From Phoronis australis (Eukaryota > Phoronida > Phoronidae), in assembly GCA_002633005.1 (NCBI GenBank), contig NMRA01000503.1:248001-312000 (forward strand): 64,000 nucleotides of DNA, given 5' to 3'. The notes beneath the pieces were generated by a model that was not told the DNA's origin, searched no databases, and was given only the letters and a program-made list of their open reading frames with translations. Both the position numbers and the translations under genes were made by a program. Positions 43,401-55,600 of the stretch are shown in pieces; within the stretch, counting starts at the first letter, position 1; the number at the start of each line of letters is the position of its first letter.

Positions 43401-45257
43401 CGCTGTTCATTACAAAAAAACCTCCCCCGATTGAAACTCATTTCAATTTTGCGTTTAACCCAACCTGTCCATTGCAAAGTGTCCTCAGGTTGACATTCAT
43501 TTCACCCCCTTTCCTGTAGCCAACAATTTCGCGTTTGGCTATGCCAATGCACTACACCCATTTAGTGTGTACGAGTGCAAACAAGCGTTTGCAAGAAATG
43601 CCACAACTAGCAATGTTGATTGTTAATTTTCTACTTGCAAATATAGACATAAGTACTTTTGTATCAAAATAGTACCGATTAAATGGCTGTTTTACCTGTA
43701 AAATTTGAGGCATGTTTTCGGTCAGACATTTCAAGCAGATACGCATCTATAAAGTCTCGCACATTATCACCGTCAAAGCTCCGTTTGTGCTCCTCAATTA
43801 TTCCACATAACATGGTTTCAATGTCCTTTATGCTACCAATAATTTTGTTATAATTTAGTAAGTCTCCAGGTATAAACTTGAATGCCGTTAATATGGGGAA
43901 AATATCCATCAAAGCAATATGCTGAGCAGTTGAGGAGAACGTTCCCATGCAATTGAGAATTCGCACCATGTTTTCGTCGCCATATTGAAATCGTCTTCCC
44001 AGTACCACCTGGCAAATGACGTTGCAAATAGCGTTGCCGAATAAGGTTTTGGGATTCATCGATTTGCCACCATGCGTCTTGAGGCATTCTACGAAGGTGC
44101 GGATCTCTTCTGCAATAACGGGTTCAAAGGTTAGCTTTCCTAAGCCAAATCCATGCAGCTGATTTACAGCAAATTCTCTCTGCTCTTGCCAAACCAGACC
44201 GTCGTTCATTACGATTCCTGTAAAACATGTTCGATGGAATGAATATAGCAAAGACCAATGTAACCTTTACGACATAACGGTCTCGGCCTACTCAAAGCAG
44301 TAATTAACCCGCCTGGCTTCAACTGTTTTGAATGAAATTGATCTCAAAATAGTCCTTTGTCATAGTCGATTTCAGAGTTTAGAAAGAACTGTCGTTTCGC
44401 TTTATTTAAGACCACATAATATAAGTTGCATGACTTGTTACGGCGTCAATTTATGAGGAACTGTCAATTCTTTTCAATGTGAATCTAGCCAGTTTAGCAG
44501 TAAGTGGTCTGAATAATTCCTAAGTTGTTTTTTGACGGCTTTGGGTTTATAGCAGTGTTCTCACGTCGATATAGAAATCACAATTAAGATGCATCAACCG
44601 AAATTCCGCGTATAAGCTTAAAGGAATCTGCTGTAAATGTCACCATTACATACAAATTAAAGGCTGTGTGACAATTGCGCACCCTCAGACTTGTGTTGGG
44701 GTTTTGTGTTGAAAGGGTAGGCCTATTGTGACGGGGTGTTGTGATGAGCGGGTATTGTGTTGAGCGGGTGTTGTGATGAGCGGGTATTGTGTTGAGCGGG
44801 TGTTGTGTTGAGCGGATGTTGTGTTGGGTGTTGTTTTGAGGCGTTGCGTTGACGAGTGGTGTCCTGTGAAGTGGTGCCATCTATCGTTCATTAAAATCCA
44901 AACTGACCTACCATGATACTCGGCGATATCCCGCCTTATCAAGTTGTGCGGCCTGGCACAAAAAGAACGCCCTTTCTTGACATAGGCCTCTCTGATGACT
45001 CCATAAGTATTAAGAACCACATAAGGTTTACTACCGTAATACAAAGTAAACACATCGCCGTGAACCTGTCCGATCTTGAGCAGCGTCTGCGCAAGCTGTC
45101 CCTTCAGTATATGAAGGTTACCGATGATAGGGAAAGGCCTCGGTCCAGGTGGAAGCCCGCTTCGTCTTTTGACTGATGAGAAAACCAAATATACCGTCAC
45201 TAAAAGCAGTAGGAGCAGCAACAGAGTATGAGGCTCAAGCGTCGTGTAATAGTCCAT
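40489..45257 (-). CDS. Cytochrome P450, CYP2-type microsomal monooxygenase, 5 exons, 495 aa
   Basis: Minus-strand exons are 45257-44912, 44217-43696, 42865-42654, 42463-42235 and 40667-40489; 1488 nt with phases 1, 1, 0, 1 matching at each joint. The protein is an ER-bound haem-thiolate monooxygenase that works with NADPH-P450 reductase. Residues 10-30 form the N-terminal membrane anchor (a Leu run), followed by the hinge GLPPGPRPFPIIGNLH. Helix C region: GIVMNDGLVWQEQREF. Helix I: FIGGTEST (residues 301-308). The K-helix ExxR is Glu360-Cys-Gln-Arg363, split by intron 3. The PERF-like segment is FDPVRFLD. The haem loop is FGLGPRSCIG with ligand Cys441, split by intron 4. Length and motifs fit the CYP2 clan (CYP2U/CYP2J-like), but the exact family and substrate cannot be given. 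No frame breaks are seen, so it is probably active. Confidence 0.94.
40668..42234 (-). other. P450 intron 4 with diverged internal repeat
   Basis: Two related segments, about 41150-41400 and 41440-41680, both run through a TTTTTGGGA(G/A)GxGAGCGTTTCC word and a GATTTTCGGGCGAA word in the same order. The plus-strand frame at 41438-41827 lies over the second one and is not a gene. Confidence 0.5.
44290..44550 (-). repeat. Dispersed foldback family copy in P450 intron 1
   Basis: Family words GAAAGAACTGTCGTTTCGC, GAACTGTCAATTCTTTTCAA and GGGTTTATAGC occur in order, next to the exon 2 acceptor. It is non-coding. Confidence 0.5.
44690..44870 (+). repeat. 16-bp tandem repeat in P450 intron 1
   Basis: Units of TGAGCGGGTRTTGTGW run from about 44737 to 44830, with degenerate units to 44870. 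It starts shortly after the exon 1 donor; the long minus frame through it (His/Thr-rich) is intron read-through. Confidence 0.9.
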
Positions 45258-45398
45258 CGTGACCTACGCAGACCTTGTCACAAATAGCCGACTACATCGA
45301 TAAGGAATTCTACATCCGGGCCGGTAACATACCTCACTTTCAATCTAGGTCTACTACAAGTATAATAGGCCTACACAACAAAAGGAACACGCTATACT

Positions 45399-45901
45399 AG
45401 CACGCAGGTATCACTTAATTTTCCGCGGTAATTTTTTTACACCGGCGTTTCTGATTGGCTAGTCGAATTCTCAACAGGCAGCGCTTTGCGCAAACTAGCA
45501 TGGCTGATGGACTGAAGTGTGTGGTCTGTTGTACAGACAAATCGGTGCTTAAAATTTATGTTCAGGAAATGTGAAGCTTAGAAATTGTGACTGAGCCTTT
45601 TCGGAATGCATCTTTCTACTGTCGATGACTTTTGTTTACGATAGTGTCCTTATACAGTATGAATAACACACCGGTTAAATCGGCCACATAATATGTGTTT
45701 ATTGTGCATGTATGTGCTTCAAGCACGAGGCTATTAAATATCACTGCAGAAACGAAATAGTTGCTGCGACGCTACTTGCATCAAGGCTAAAAATCGTTCA
45801 CAGTCCGCCATTTTTTCACGGTGTTATAAAGCTTACCAATGACTGTCAAGATTACATCGACCAATGCTAAAGCGCGAGCAACTGCGTGATACCTGCGTGC
45901 T
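45399..45901. mobile_element. Candidate MITE with perfect 16-bp TIRs upstream of the P450 gene
   Basis: AGCACGCAGGTATCAC at 45399-45414 is exactly reversed as GTGATACCTGCGTGCT at 45886-45901. The 503-bp interior has an ATG frame at about 45500 reading MADGLKCVVCCTDKSV before a stop, not recognised. Just outside, GCACGC and GGAACCAGCGAG words repeat at 45912-45935 and 45990-46020. It starts about 140 bp upstream of the P450 start codon and may affect its promoter. Confidence 0.65.
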
Positions 45902-46465
45902 GGCTGGGCTAAGCACGCAGGGAACCAGCGAGGCTATACCCTCTGACACAGCGCCACCTATACTGCAAACTTTAGCACTGTGATAGAGTGTAGGCACGCT
46001 AAGGAACCAGCGAGCACGCTATGACGTTCGTGGGCATTCTGATAGATGGCGCGGGAAGACACCGAGGCTTCATTTCTCAAAATTTCCAACCCGGTTGGAA
46101 AATTTGAGGTTATCTCATACTTGAAGCGTTTCAAGTTTTTTCAAGAGTGGCTCCCAAAGCGTATTTCGCTGGTACATTCCAGAACGGTCAAATAATACGA
46201 CACGTAGAGAAATTGACTCAGCAGAATGTTTTTGTTTTTTAAACAGTTTTATCCCTGGTGTACGATTATTTCCTGCAGCACTATTTACTTATCAACAACC
46301 TACATGGCATTGAAATCACAACGACTTCTTAGTTGATTCATTGCAGTAATGTTGGACTTCACGGATATGGTTAATTTCCCTCCAAGGTCATCAAATCTGA
46401 CTCCGAGAGGCAAATATTGGTTAAAAAGAATCTTCAATCTGAAATAGTGAGATTTTCATTCTCAG

Positions 46466-46607
46466 GTCTCCTAAGACACACTATTATAGTGACCTCACTG
46501 TACCAGTGGTTAAAGGCGGGTTACCTGATATCCACTCGCGGAAAAAGTGCGACGCCGAGTTCAAGATTGCCAGATTTGATACTCATGCACGCCAAAGGTG
46601 TGAATAA
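46466..46607 (+). CDS. Orphan candidate coding segment (unrecognised)
   Basis: After an acceptor-like CATTCTCAG, one plus frame runs 46 codons to TAA and reads like protein (for example VPVVKGGLPDIHSRKKCDAE), but an overlapping frame is also open and longer. I recognise no family. It could be a terminal exon or a pseudogene fragment. Confidence 0.15.
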
Positions 46608-46925
46608 TGATATAGGTGTTCTGTGTCATTACAAATCTGTCATGAATAGACTGTAGTAGTTATACACACGTTTTTGTTTGTATATTTCCACTCATTGTGC
46701 TTGTTTCCTCAGTTGGATGTCATGACCCCTATTTTTCTTAGTATTAATTGTTTGTCACCATGTGGTCGACTGTTCTAACATGCTTTTTTACATTATTTTA
46801 CCTGAATGAACTTTGACGAAAATGAATGGAAATAGTTCAAGTGCACCACTCATAATATTCCAGTTTCTTCAGTGTCGAAAAGATTCCTGACGTGTTCCGT
46901 GTTTAAAAATTCTCATCATGTTTAT

Positions 46926-47412
46926 GTAAAACCTTGTCGACAGGTTAGTGCATTTAGCGACATATCTACAAAACTATAGATTTTGACTTAATAAAAATAT
47001 ATATTTTCTGAAAGTGCAAAGTCTATAGAGTTAGATTTTTGTATTTTTATTAGTCTATTATTAATTGGGTAACGTGACCATGTCCTTTATTTAAAATTTA
47101 ACAACAATGCAGGAATGTAGATGGCAAAACAACGGTATCACTGAATAACACGATAATTTTTTATTTGGTGTATATCAAAAACGCTGTTACAGTTTTCTAA
47201 AGTATCATTTCACAAAAGTCCTATATTTGATAGCCTTTCATGCAAACGTGGAAATTTTTAAAAACAATCCCCAACAGTGTTTTTGTGAACAGCGCATAAA
47301 GCATAATATCTTAAAGGTTCATATGAATCCGATCAGCCATCTCTGAGATATGATGTTACTAAATCAGCCAAATTTGACCATTTTTATGGGGACCTAGGTC
47401 CTACCGTAGGCC
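46926..47412 (+). repeat. Copy of the GGTCACGTGACC dispersed family
   Basis: It contains ATTAATTGGGTAACGTGACC, GATGGCAAAACAACGGTATC and CCTATATTTGATAGCC in the same order as the 21895-22330 copy, and ends near GACCTAGGTCCTACCGTAGG. Confidence 0.6.
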
Positions 47413-47619
47413 GTGGATGAAACTGTTCATTTAGAACTGAATGGCAGTAGTGTAGCGCAACTAACGAGGGACCTGATTTTGAAAATGACTTGGCACTGGA
47501 ACACTAAATCAACATTTGTAGATTCACTCTATGTGACTGAACAGGAATCAACAGACCCGTCAGATGCTGAAATCATTAGGATAATGTCAAGCTCGTTTGG
47601 CACCCCATATAAACTGTAA
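47413..47619 (+). CDS. Unrecognised 68-codon open frame with nearby poly(A) signal
   Basis: The frame begins directly at the edge of the upstream repeat, after an acceptor-like CCTACCGTAG, and ends at 47619. AATAAA follows at 47630-47635. The composition is protein-like (acidic and Ser/Thr-rich C-terminal half) but no domain is recognised. It might be a terminal exon whose upstream part was displaced by the repeat, or chance. Confidence 0.2.
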   Translation: MDETVHLELNGSSVAQLTRDLILKMTWHWNTKSTFVDSLYVTEQESTDPSDAEIIRIMSSSFGTPYKL

Positions 47620-48147
47620 AAACGTTTCAAATAAAATTGGTTTCACAGTTTCCTACTTGCTTTTCTTTGAAAAGAATCCTGTAGGTAGGACACCCACTTC
47701 GGTTGACATTTATTAATTACTAGTATGAAAAAATAACGTATTCCCTCCAGACGACAAACGATATGTAGGAGGGGCAGACTAAATAAACGATTAACATCAG
47801 TTGAATAGCATCAGTGTACTTTATTAGCTTGACGATAAGTTCACTCGACACATATATTGTCTTCCAGGCAACATTATGTATAGACATCCACGGCATATAC
47901 TGTCGCACCCGGCACCTATTGTCGCCCAGGGGACGACAACACGTGTCTAATGAGACATCATGTGCTGTTACTTTGTGATGCTTCTAACATTATCGAAATT
48001 GTATTCCTGTGAATATGTAGGCCTGCGCGATGCACTCTGTAGACCAAAATGAACGCATGAGCGAATTCAAATTTGAAGAGGGCGGGCCGGATATGCGGAT
48101 CCAAAGTGAGGGAAAATATAAACGTATAAAATGCGACTTATATCATC

Positions 48148-48393
48148 ATTGCCGCACCCGGGGGGGGGGGGCGGTGTCTCGAGGGGCTCCAACGAGCCCC
48201 CCATTTGGCGAAGTGAGCAAAAACGTCCATCTCAGAGAAACAAAACGTCAGAGAAAACGAGACAAAATCCACTAAAAAGGCGCCAATGCAAAATTCATAA
48301 CTCTGAACGTGGTACCTCGTTTTTTTGTTAGTGAAGGGTCCGCATTGGCAAAAATTCGAACCCCCCTATATTTTAGGATGGGTGCGCGCATGA
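48148..48393 (+). mobile_element. CATGCGCGCACCCAG MITE, copy C
   Basis: It starts at GCCGCACCCGGGGGG (decayed left end), passes CGAGCCCCCCATTTGGCGAAG and AGAAACAAAACGTCAGAGAAA, and ends with the intact right terminus GGGTGCGCGCATG. Short frames across it are not genes. Confidence 0.9.
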
Positions 48394-48800
48394 TCATAAC
48401 ACACGTGTCTCATATTAGGTAGCCTTCAATATCACAAAAAGTCAACCTGTTCCGGTAATGGTAAAAATTCACCAAGCCCGTAGCCAGCATCGCGCGGGGT
48501 GGTTCGAATTTTTAGAACGACGGACCTTTGATATCCTACAAACGTCGACAGTGTAGAGTTTTCGATAAGACCCTTACGCAGCTTAATTAGGGGGATGGAA
48601 ATTTGTATACACAATGATGACTCTCAGCTCTCTGTTCATGAGATGAGACGGAATTCGCAATACCAGAAATCAAAGTGAGGCTGCCGTGACGGTTGCTCGC
48701 GAAGAACGGAACTCAAAATTAATTCGGATATAATGTGGTTCAGAAAGAGAACGTTCTCGCGTAACATTCTGCCAAACTTTCAAAGCAGTCGTACTCGGAC

Positions 48801-48956
48801 GCATGGGCGGGGCACCATAGGGGACTGGGGAGGGTGTTGGGGCTGTAGCCCCCACTTTTTTAGTGCTCCGGCGTCCATGGTCTATGGATGGTGCACCACA
48901 GGGGGGGTTGTGGGGCTATAGCCCCCCACCTTTTTCAGTGCTGCGCTGCCCATGGG
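48801..48956 (+). repeat. GC-rich tandem dimer with inverted ends
   Basis: Two related units of about 78 bp (48801-48880 and 48881-48956) share GGGGCxxTAGCCCCCACxTTTTT and GTGCTxCG. The whole begins GCATGGGC and ends GCCCATGGG, so its ends are inverted. It looks like a small foldback element. Confidence 0.75.
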
Positions 48957-49054
48957 ACGGAAACATTTAGTCGGAGGATGACTTGACGAAAGTTTTTATC
49001 TGATTGTATTTTTACGTGTTACTTTAGTTGCTTACATCGCTGGAAATAGGAACA

Positions 49055-49105
49055 CTCCACTATTTCGAAGGTTCACTACTCCGAAGGTTCACTATTCCGA
49101 AAATA
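49055..49105 (+). repeat. Short GGTTCACTATTCCGAA tandem repeat
   Basis: Three degenerate units of about 16 bp (CACTATTTCGAAGGTT, CACTACTCCGAAGGTT, CACTATTCCGAAAATA) lie head to tail. Confidence 0.85.
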
Positions 49106-51326
49106 TCTAAAAATTCGAACTCAGGTGTAATTTTACACCGTACATGCAAAAACTAACGATACTTCGGTTATTAGATGCACTGAGTGATGTACCTATACCG
49201 AAAACAACGCCGGGTACCACTACACTTTGTTTGGATTTTATGAGCATGCGAAATTGCCCGCACGTCCTACGAATACGGAAAATGAGTACATACTTGCATT
49301 TTTTTAAAGAAAATGAAGTAGGAATAGTGATGAATTATCAATCGCGATATATCTATCACTGAATTCCATTTCAAAATCACATCCGATTTCACAGCGCGAC
49401 TGAAAAGTTTTTATCAGGTCAATAGACCTACTTTTGCTCGTAATGTGAACATATTCACGTTAGTTAAACTTTGGATTTTGAGCAACGACGGAGAACTGCC
49501 TATTATGAACTTACCGTCGGCGTGTACTAAATTTTCAAGAACGGAAACCCACAGATGTGTATACGCTTGCATGTCAATGCACCAATCCACAATCAAAGTG
49601 GACACTGGATGAACAAAATAGGCCTATTTGACGATCACTTTCAATTCGAAATTTGAAAATGCCTGCACTTTACCGTACTATGCTAGCAAGTATGCCAAAA
49701 TAGCAGATAAACTTATTTTCTGCTCTTTCGCTTCTTGGTCGCCAAAGGCATTCACACCGCACTATTTTTTGGAGCTCTCTCGCAGTTATATAGCTTAGCT
49801 ATGTATAGACATTTACTTCTAGACTCCCGTGTTGCCCTATGTTGTAGCCACCACGCGCGTTCAATGCCGATGAATAACATAAAGCCTCCTCTAATTGTCT
49901 GCACGATCCTGTCATCTGCGTAAACACCACTCGGGCGAAGTTGGCCCGGATACGGCCCCGATGATAACGTGAAGCGCTTAGAACCAGAAGCAAATTCACA
50001 ATTATTAGTAACTTAAGTCACCAGTGACTGCAACAATTTTTGTTATTGTACATCTATATCCTGTCTCCAACGGATAGGGTGGACCCGAACCTTTTCCGCG
50101 GTCGATCGAACCCCCTCCCCCCGGCCTGTAATATAAATCAAAAGTTCAGTAGGAAAGCGACATTTGTAACGGTAGTGAATCAAACAATCCTTTCTGGGAT
50201 CAAAATGCCGTCAATAATGGGAATGAATCGCCTATTGGAGCAAAAACGTATCTGGGATTGACTTTCCGCCGTCTGGTCAAAGTGCTAAGATTCCTCTGTG
50301 TTAATCTTTATTATCAGTGTATATGATGAACTTTCAACAACCCCACGGAACATTTGTGATCAGTCTAAGGCAGATTTCCAAACATTCTTCCATGTTCAAT
50401 GCGTGAACTTTCTGAACGAGGCGACGTAAATTTGCAGATGTCTGTCGGACACCGCTTGTTTTAACTCGATTCTTCGTTATAAATCTGATCTAACACCAGT
50501 AAAAACAGGTCCAGCATGGTAGAAAAGAAAAATTACTTTCCAATAGACATTTGGTTAGTCGTGACGTTTCAGCATGTTCTTGAATGTGTAATCCCTATGC
50601 GTCAAATCATGTCAGAGTGAAATTTTACTTTAAGTTTTAGAACGTGTTTTACAGTGTTGACGTACTTTTTGGTTTTCTTAATTTTCTTCGAAGCTGAAAT
50701 AACGAATATCGACCTTTCCAGGAAGAAGAATGCGGCAGCACTCTAAAAGTTTTGAGTGTTGACTGAGCTAAAGTTATGATTTGTAATGAGTTACGTAACA
50801 ACGAATGCAGATCAGGGGCCGAGGTGGAAAACTCGAGGTTGAGACGGGCAGAATAACACAGGACGAAATTTTAATGAAGTTGGTCAGTTACGATGGGGCG
50901 CAGGGTGAATTTGTGGTGTTTGAATATGCTTAGGTGTCTCTGATTCTTTTCCTTCCTATGCAGATGACCAGGTACAGGATCTGGTCAAACTGCACGGGCG
51001 GACTTTAGGGGACGAAGAGGATTTTCCCCAAAGTTCCAATTCACGAAATCATTTTGCTTCAGGGCACAAGCTCTGAAAACTCCTAAACCTTTCTGAGGGG
51101 TTCTGGTGATTTCTGAGATCCATCGTCGGTAGACTAGAAAGGTGGTCCGTTGTCGGGATTTCCCCAGAGCGTGATCGGTCAACTGAGCTCACAGAAATCC
51201 AAGGGAAACTTGATTTACCCATGGATCAACGGAAAGCGACGAAAACGAGCCAACAAAAGGACTGCATCTCGATTCTACTTTAACTTTCATTGAGCAATCG
51301 CACAAACTGTATTCAATAGCCAGTAA
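49106..51326. other. Intergenic DNA, no gene supported
   Basis: I see only short open frames with no domain and no splice pattern. Several stretches are moderately GC-rich (for example 49920-49980 and 50060-50130) but without a recognised element. Confidence 0.5.
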
Positions 51327-51540
51327 CATGCGCGCACCCAGCCTTCAATATGGAGGGGCTCGAATTCCTGACGTTGTGGACCTTTTGGTAACAAAAAAGC
51401 GGGCGGACTAAAAAAAATAAAAAAGGGGGCACCACTGTGAATTGCGCGTTTGTGCTTGTTTAGTGTACTTTTGCCTCATTTTCTCAGATTTTTTGTCTCT
51501 CAGAGGCGGACCTTTTNGAGCCCCCCTGGGTGCGCGCATG
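51327..51540 (-). mobile_element. CATGCGCGCACCCAG MITE, copy D, inverted
   Basis: Both ends are intact: CATGCGCGCACCCAG at 51327 and CTGGGTGCGCGCATG ending at 51540. Read on the minus strand it follows copies A-C (GGGGGGCTC, AAAAGGTCCGCCTC, then the GTCCGC/GGTACC part). One N lies at 51517. This is the best copy for defining the termini. Confidence 0.93.
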
Positions 51541-52307
51541 ATTAGGCATTGTTTTTCCTCAATCGAAGTGAACGCAGAACCGGCCTTTTGTTGGACTGTT
51601 CACGTCACGTTCTATTGTTCATTGGGTAGAAAATGCAGTCCAGAGCAACAATAATTAAACCCAAAAACGTATCCCCAATATAACCAATGATTTGCATTTT
51701 TACTAAACGTAGAAACGAACATGCTTGTTTTCCACTTTATAGGTAATCTAACACTGCGCACATGGAAAGATGACCTTTACTAAAAATATAATAAACGAGG
51801 CTTAGGTGAATGAAAACAAAACTATTACTTGGGTGCAACCTCAGCTTAACATTTGAATTATTGACAACATAACTTCGATAAAATGGAAACTGTATTCTTT
51901 TTTGAATAAAAAGAACAACCAAGAAAAAATATATATAGCACCAAGAAGTAAAACTAATGTAGATGTCAGGCGCGTTAGTGAGAAGATTGATTCGCTCATG
52001 GTAACTGTCAAATTGTAGGTCTACATTTCAACCAGTTTTCTACAAAATCTTCAATGTTTCAAAATGATAAGTGGCCATAAATATTGGCAGCCGGTGATTT
52101 ACGATAAAATTATTCTATTTATGACACGCGAGTGACTTGGTCGGAATCTTGTCTTGGTCCTCAAACTAACGGAAATTGATTTCGACAAGAAATTTATGGA
52201 CAATGTTGTGTTACTTGCTCAAACAACACAAACTCGTGTACGTGTCATCGTGATGCAGAAGACACAGGAAACATGAAAAGTCGTTTTGCTCGTGCCTTCG
52301 CATAACG
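51541..52307. other. AT-rich DNA downstream of the Ank-CARD gene
   Basis: No gene is seen. It should include the 3' UTR of the minus-strand Ank-CARD transcript, but no clear TTTATT (reverse poly(A) signal) stands out close to the stop codon. Confidence 0.4.
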
Positions 52308-52609
52308 TCACGCAAACACCTCTTCCTCTCGCGTGTATGCGAACATTTCCATTTCATATGCGATAGGCTTATAGTCTTTCTTTAACGATTTGCAGAGAAC
52401 AGTGAACGCCTTATCGCTGCGAACTTTCAAAACGTCGATCAATTTTTCCATTTTGCCCCGTGTAGTTTCCTGACGAAGTATTGTCAATTCCAATTCTGGT
52501 GAGATCACGTGGTCTCTTTGCATCAAGGGGAGGATTCTGGAGACGTCCACGATGCAAACGAGCTCTTCCCGGAATTCTTCCAAAACCCACTGCAGATGCG
52601 GATGCATGA
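52308..52609 (-). CDS. CARD-encoding exon of the ankyrin gene
   Basis: The exon encodes a six-helix CARD-like sequence: WVLEEFREELVCIVDVSRIL, then ISPELELTILRQETTRGKME, then KLIDVLKVRSDKAFTVLCKSL. The spacing of VISPEELE-type, T..GK and DKAF elements is that of caspase recruitment domains. It begins with TC completing an Ile codon from the large exon and ends with an acidic tail after residue 1138. On its own it has an internal ATG and could be mistaken for a 99-aa gene. Confidence 0.88.
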
Positions 52610-55600
52610 CTGGAAAATTTTACAACATACATATTCCATAGTTTTCAAGCATGTATATGACCTTTATCAAATTCTTAAAGCGACTAAAAATGCACCTTCC
52701 GTCAAAGAGCCAACTGTTGACCACTTGCAGTTATAAAATCTGTCTCATAACTTTTTCCATACACAGACTAAAAGTGATTTCTGGTCTTGGAAAGAACCGA
52801 CAGTTCGTTATAGGAATGTTTAGCATGACGTCACGCTAAACATTCCTAACGTTTTGAACCCAGTGCGACGGCATGTCTGTTCTTATTTCCGGGTCCAAAT
52901 TGCGTCATCTACTGCCATGACAAGACCAAGCTCAACAAGTCCGCTTGTCACTGCGGGTTACTTCGTGGGTCGAGCAGAGTCTCTAGGAATAACGAACAGT
53001 CAGTTCTTTCCAACCTCAAGAACTCACTTGTCTTCTGAGTAAGGAACAAGATGAGACCAGGCGTGCGTTCAGTAAACGCTAGGACCTACGCTAGGACCTA
53101 GCTAAAACCTAGTCAAAGTCACGTGTTCTCATTTAAAATACACGGCAATATCTCACGTAATCTCGCGAAGTCTTGCTTTTTAGCAAGGTCCTAGCGCTAC
53201 TGAACGGGAGGCAGTTTTATAGCGGTTAGTGGACTAAATGAAAAATACGTTTATAGCCGCTTTAATCTGAAATAGAATTATCTGGATGTTTTTAACGAAA
53301 TCGGAAACTTCACTTCAAAATTATCCAGATAATTCCACTTTAAACAACCAGGCGAGATGTTTTTGTTAGTGAACCAGAGAAAAGTAGTATGCCACAAATC
53401 TTCTATAATTTTACTATACCATCAGTGTCAAGTCTCATGTTTTTGTTTGCTCTTTAAACGAGTAGTGACTTGTCCAATTTCTTTGGCAGTTTATAGTATC
53501 TGTCTTAAACCGCACTTTTACAGCATTCAAAACAGTAGTCTCACCAGACAAACTCGAGTTCTAAGCAGTTGGCTGAAGATTCTTCTATGTACATAACGAA
53601 TACCCGTGTGTTTGTAGGGATTCTCCCGGAAGTCTAATTGCATTGATTAATTAGTCAGGTTACCAATTTCCACAGGGATTATCGGGGCTTCTAGACATCA
53701 CCGCAAAGCCTAAGATAAATCTGACATTGTCCAGCAAATCTAACATCAGACAAAAATCCATTGGGCAACCAATTTTTATAGTTCCACAAAGGCAATGCTA
53801 TATAACAGCAGCGGTCAAATTCAATATTCGGCTACCCTCGTGGTCAGTGGTTAAATACATCTGGAGTGTAAATCAATCCCCGCTAGAGAATCAATAGAAG
53901 GATCGCTGACTACAAATCAGAGCTTATAAATCCTCAACGTGGATATGACCATGAAGAAGTTTGATTACTAATCTTCTTCTTCTGTGATCTTGCGTAACTA
54001 AAATACCATTGATAACCTCGTGCACTGCAATATCTCGCAATGCTTTGCGTAATCTCGCTTTCAAAATAGACATTTCTGCCTAATTTTCTCGTTACTTGTT
54101 CAAACAACACAAGATACAGAGCGTAGCGCTGATTCTTAATTTCATATGAAAAAGGCAAGTAAAACGCGTAAAAGGTGTTTTTATACCAATTTGAAGAGGA
54201 TGACAGTGCGAAATTGCATTCTAAACGAGGCGTGGGTGGAAAGGTCTGATCATTATTAATTTTTGTTCTCAGAAAATCCCCTTCCTTATTTCTCACCAGC
54301 ACAGGTTAATAGAATCAGTACGGTTGGTCTACAAATTTCATCCTTTTTACATCTTGTAACAAACGTTCAATTTAGTGTTTCGCTCCTACGCTCAGTGAAC
54401 CCTTCGTCGATATTATCGGGATGCTTGATTTGATTAGATAGCCAATGTAACATCTGCTGTGCGTGTTTACATATATAAGTGCAAGGCATCTTCACTTCGT
54501 TACCATCCAAGCTGACGGTGTTATGACTATGCTGTTGAATTAGGCGATATCTAATCCTTTTCAACCGCACAAGCTGTTCTCATTTTTAGAATTAGTTAAT
54601 GAAACTTGTCGAGAGCATAGGTTTGGGGACACGCATGAAAGTGGCATACTGGGATTGGGACCATTGTTAGAACACATGTTGCGAAGGTGAACAGGTGCTT
54701 TTTAAGTCTGCTCATACCCTAGCAATACCATAATTACATGTTTCACTTATAAAATTTGAGCGTCTCAGAGAAATGTATCGTGTGATGTTAATCACATTGT
54801 GCTCACTCACACAGTGTCTTCACGTTCAGTGAGCTTTCATGTTGTTACTTTCATTTTCATAAGTTATTTTACCCCCCAGCAGTAAACACAATGCCCGTTA
54901 AGGTGAGTCTTTTTGTGGAATTTTCAGCTCTGGAATCTTCTCCGCAAAATTTTTATAGGAATAAACAAACTTAATAATTTGGCCGATTTTGCGTTCATGA
55001 GATAAACATCCACGACTCCAAACAAATTCCGTGAAAAAGAAACACATCACTGAAAAAAAAACTACTAAATTGTTAGCTTTGTTAACTGTAACAAAACATT
55101 TGTGAGGAAAACTGTGGAAATTTCCGATCGCATGAACGGGCCTAATCACTGTCATATTCATAGAATGAACAACAAAATAAGCTGATTGTTCTGGTAAAAT
55201 TATGCAGGCATTTCTACAGTTTCTCTTTTTCCGTGGGGTCTCTGTTGAATTAAAATCTTTTTTGTCACTTTCCAAGAGTATGATGATAGATAATCACGTG
55301 ACTCCATAGTTCTAGTCTAAGGCGACGGGTACAATAAAACGAGACATGGAGGGTAGTACGAAACCGGGCATCTTGTGTCAAAAAGCTCATTATATAATTG
55401 GACCATTTCCCTATTCACCAGATCTCAAATTTTCCTTTTCTCAATTGAGAAGTGATTTTTGGGCTTAAGAAGAATTGACATCTCGTTGTTTCTCGAAATC
55501 ATGCTTAGCATGAGCTCAACCAATCATGAACAAACAGCTTTCCCCAAGCCCAGAAATAACATTACTTCTAACCCGAACATCGAACATTAGTTGTGATATT

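Noticed and set aside
44685-44911. His/Thr-rich extension of P450 exon 1
   Set aside because: It lies beyond the GTAGGT donor and is made by a 16-bp repeat; exon 2 joins in phase and restores the P450 helix C motif.
52308-52607. Independent 99-aa CARD-only gene
   Set aside because: The ATG lies 2 nt after a good acceptor and the phase fits the ankyrin exon donor, so a terminal exon is the better reading.
53833-53883. tRNA-like segment
   Set aside because: Box A and box B resemblance is weak and stems do not pair; not enough to call even a pseudogene.
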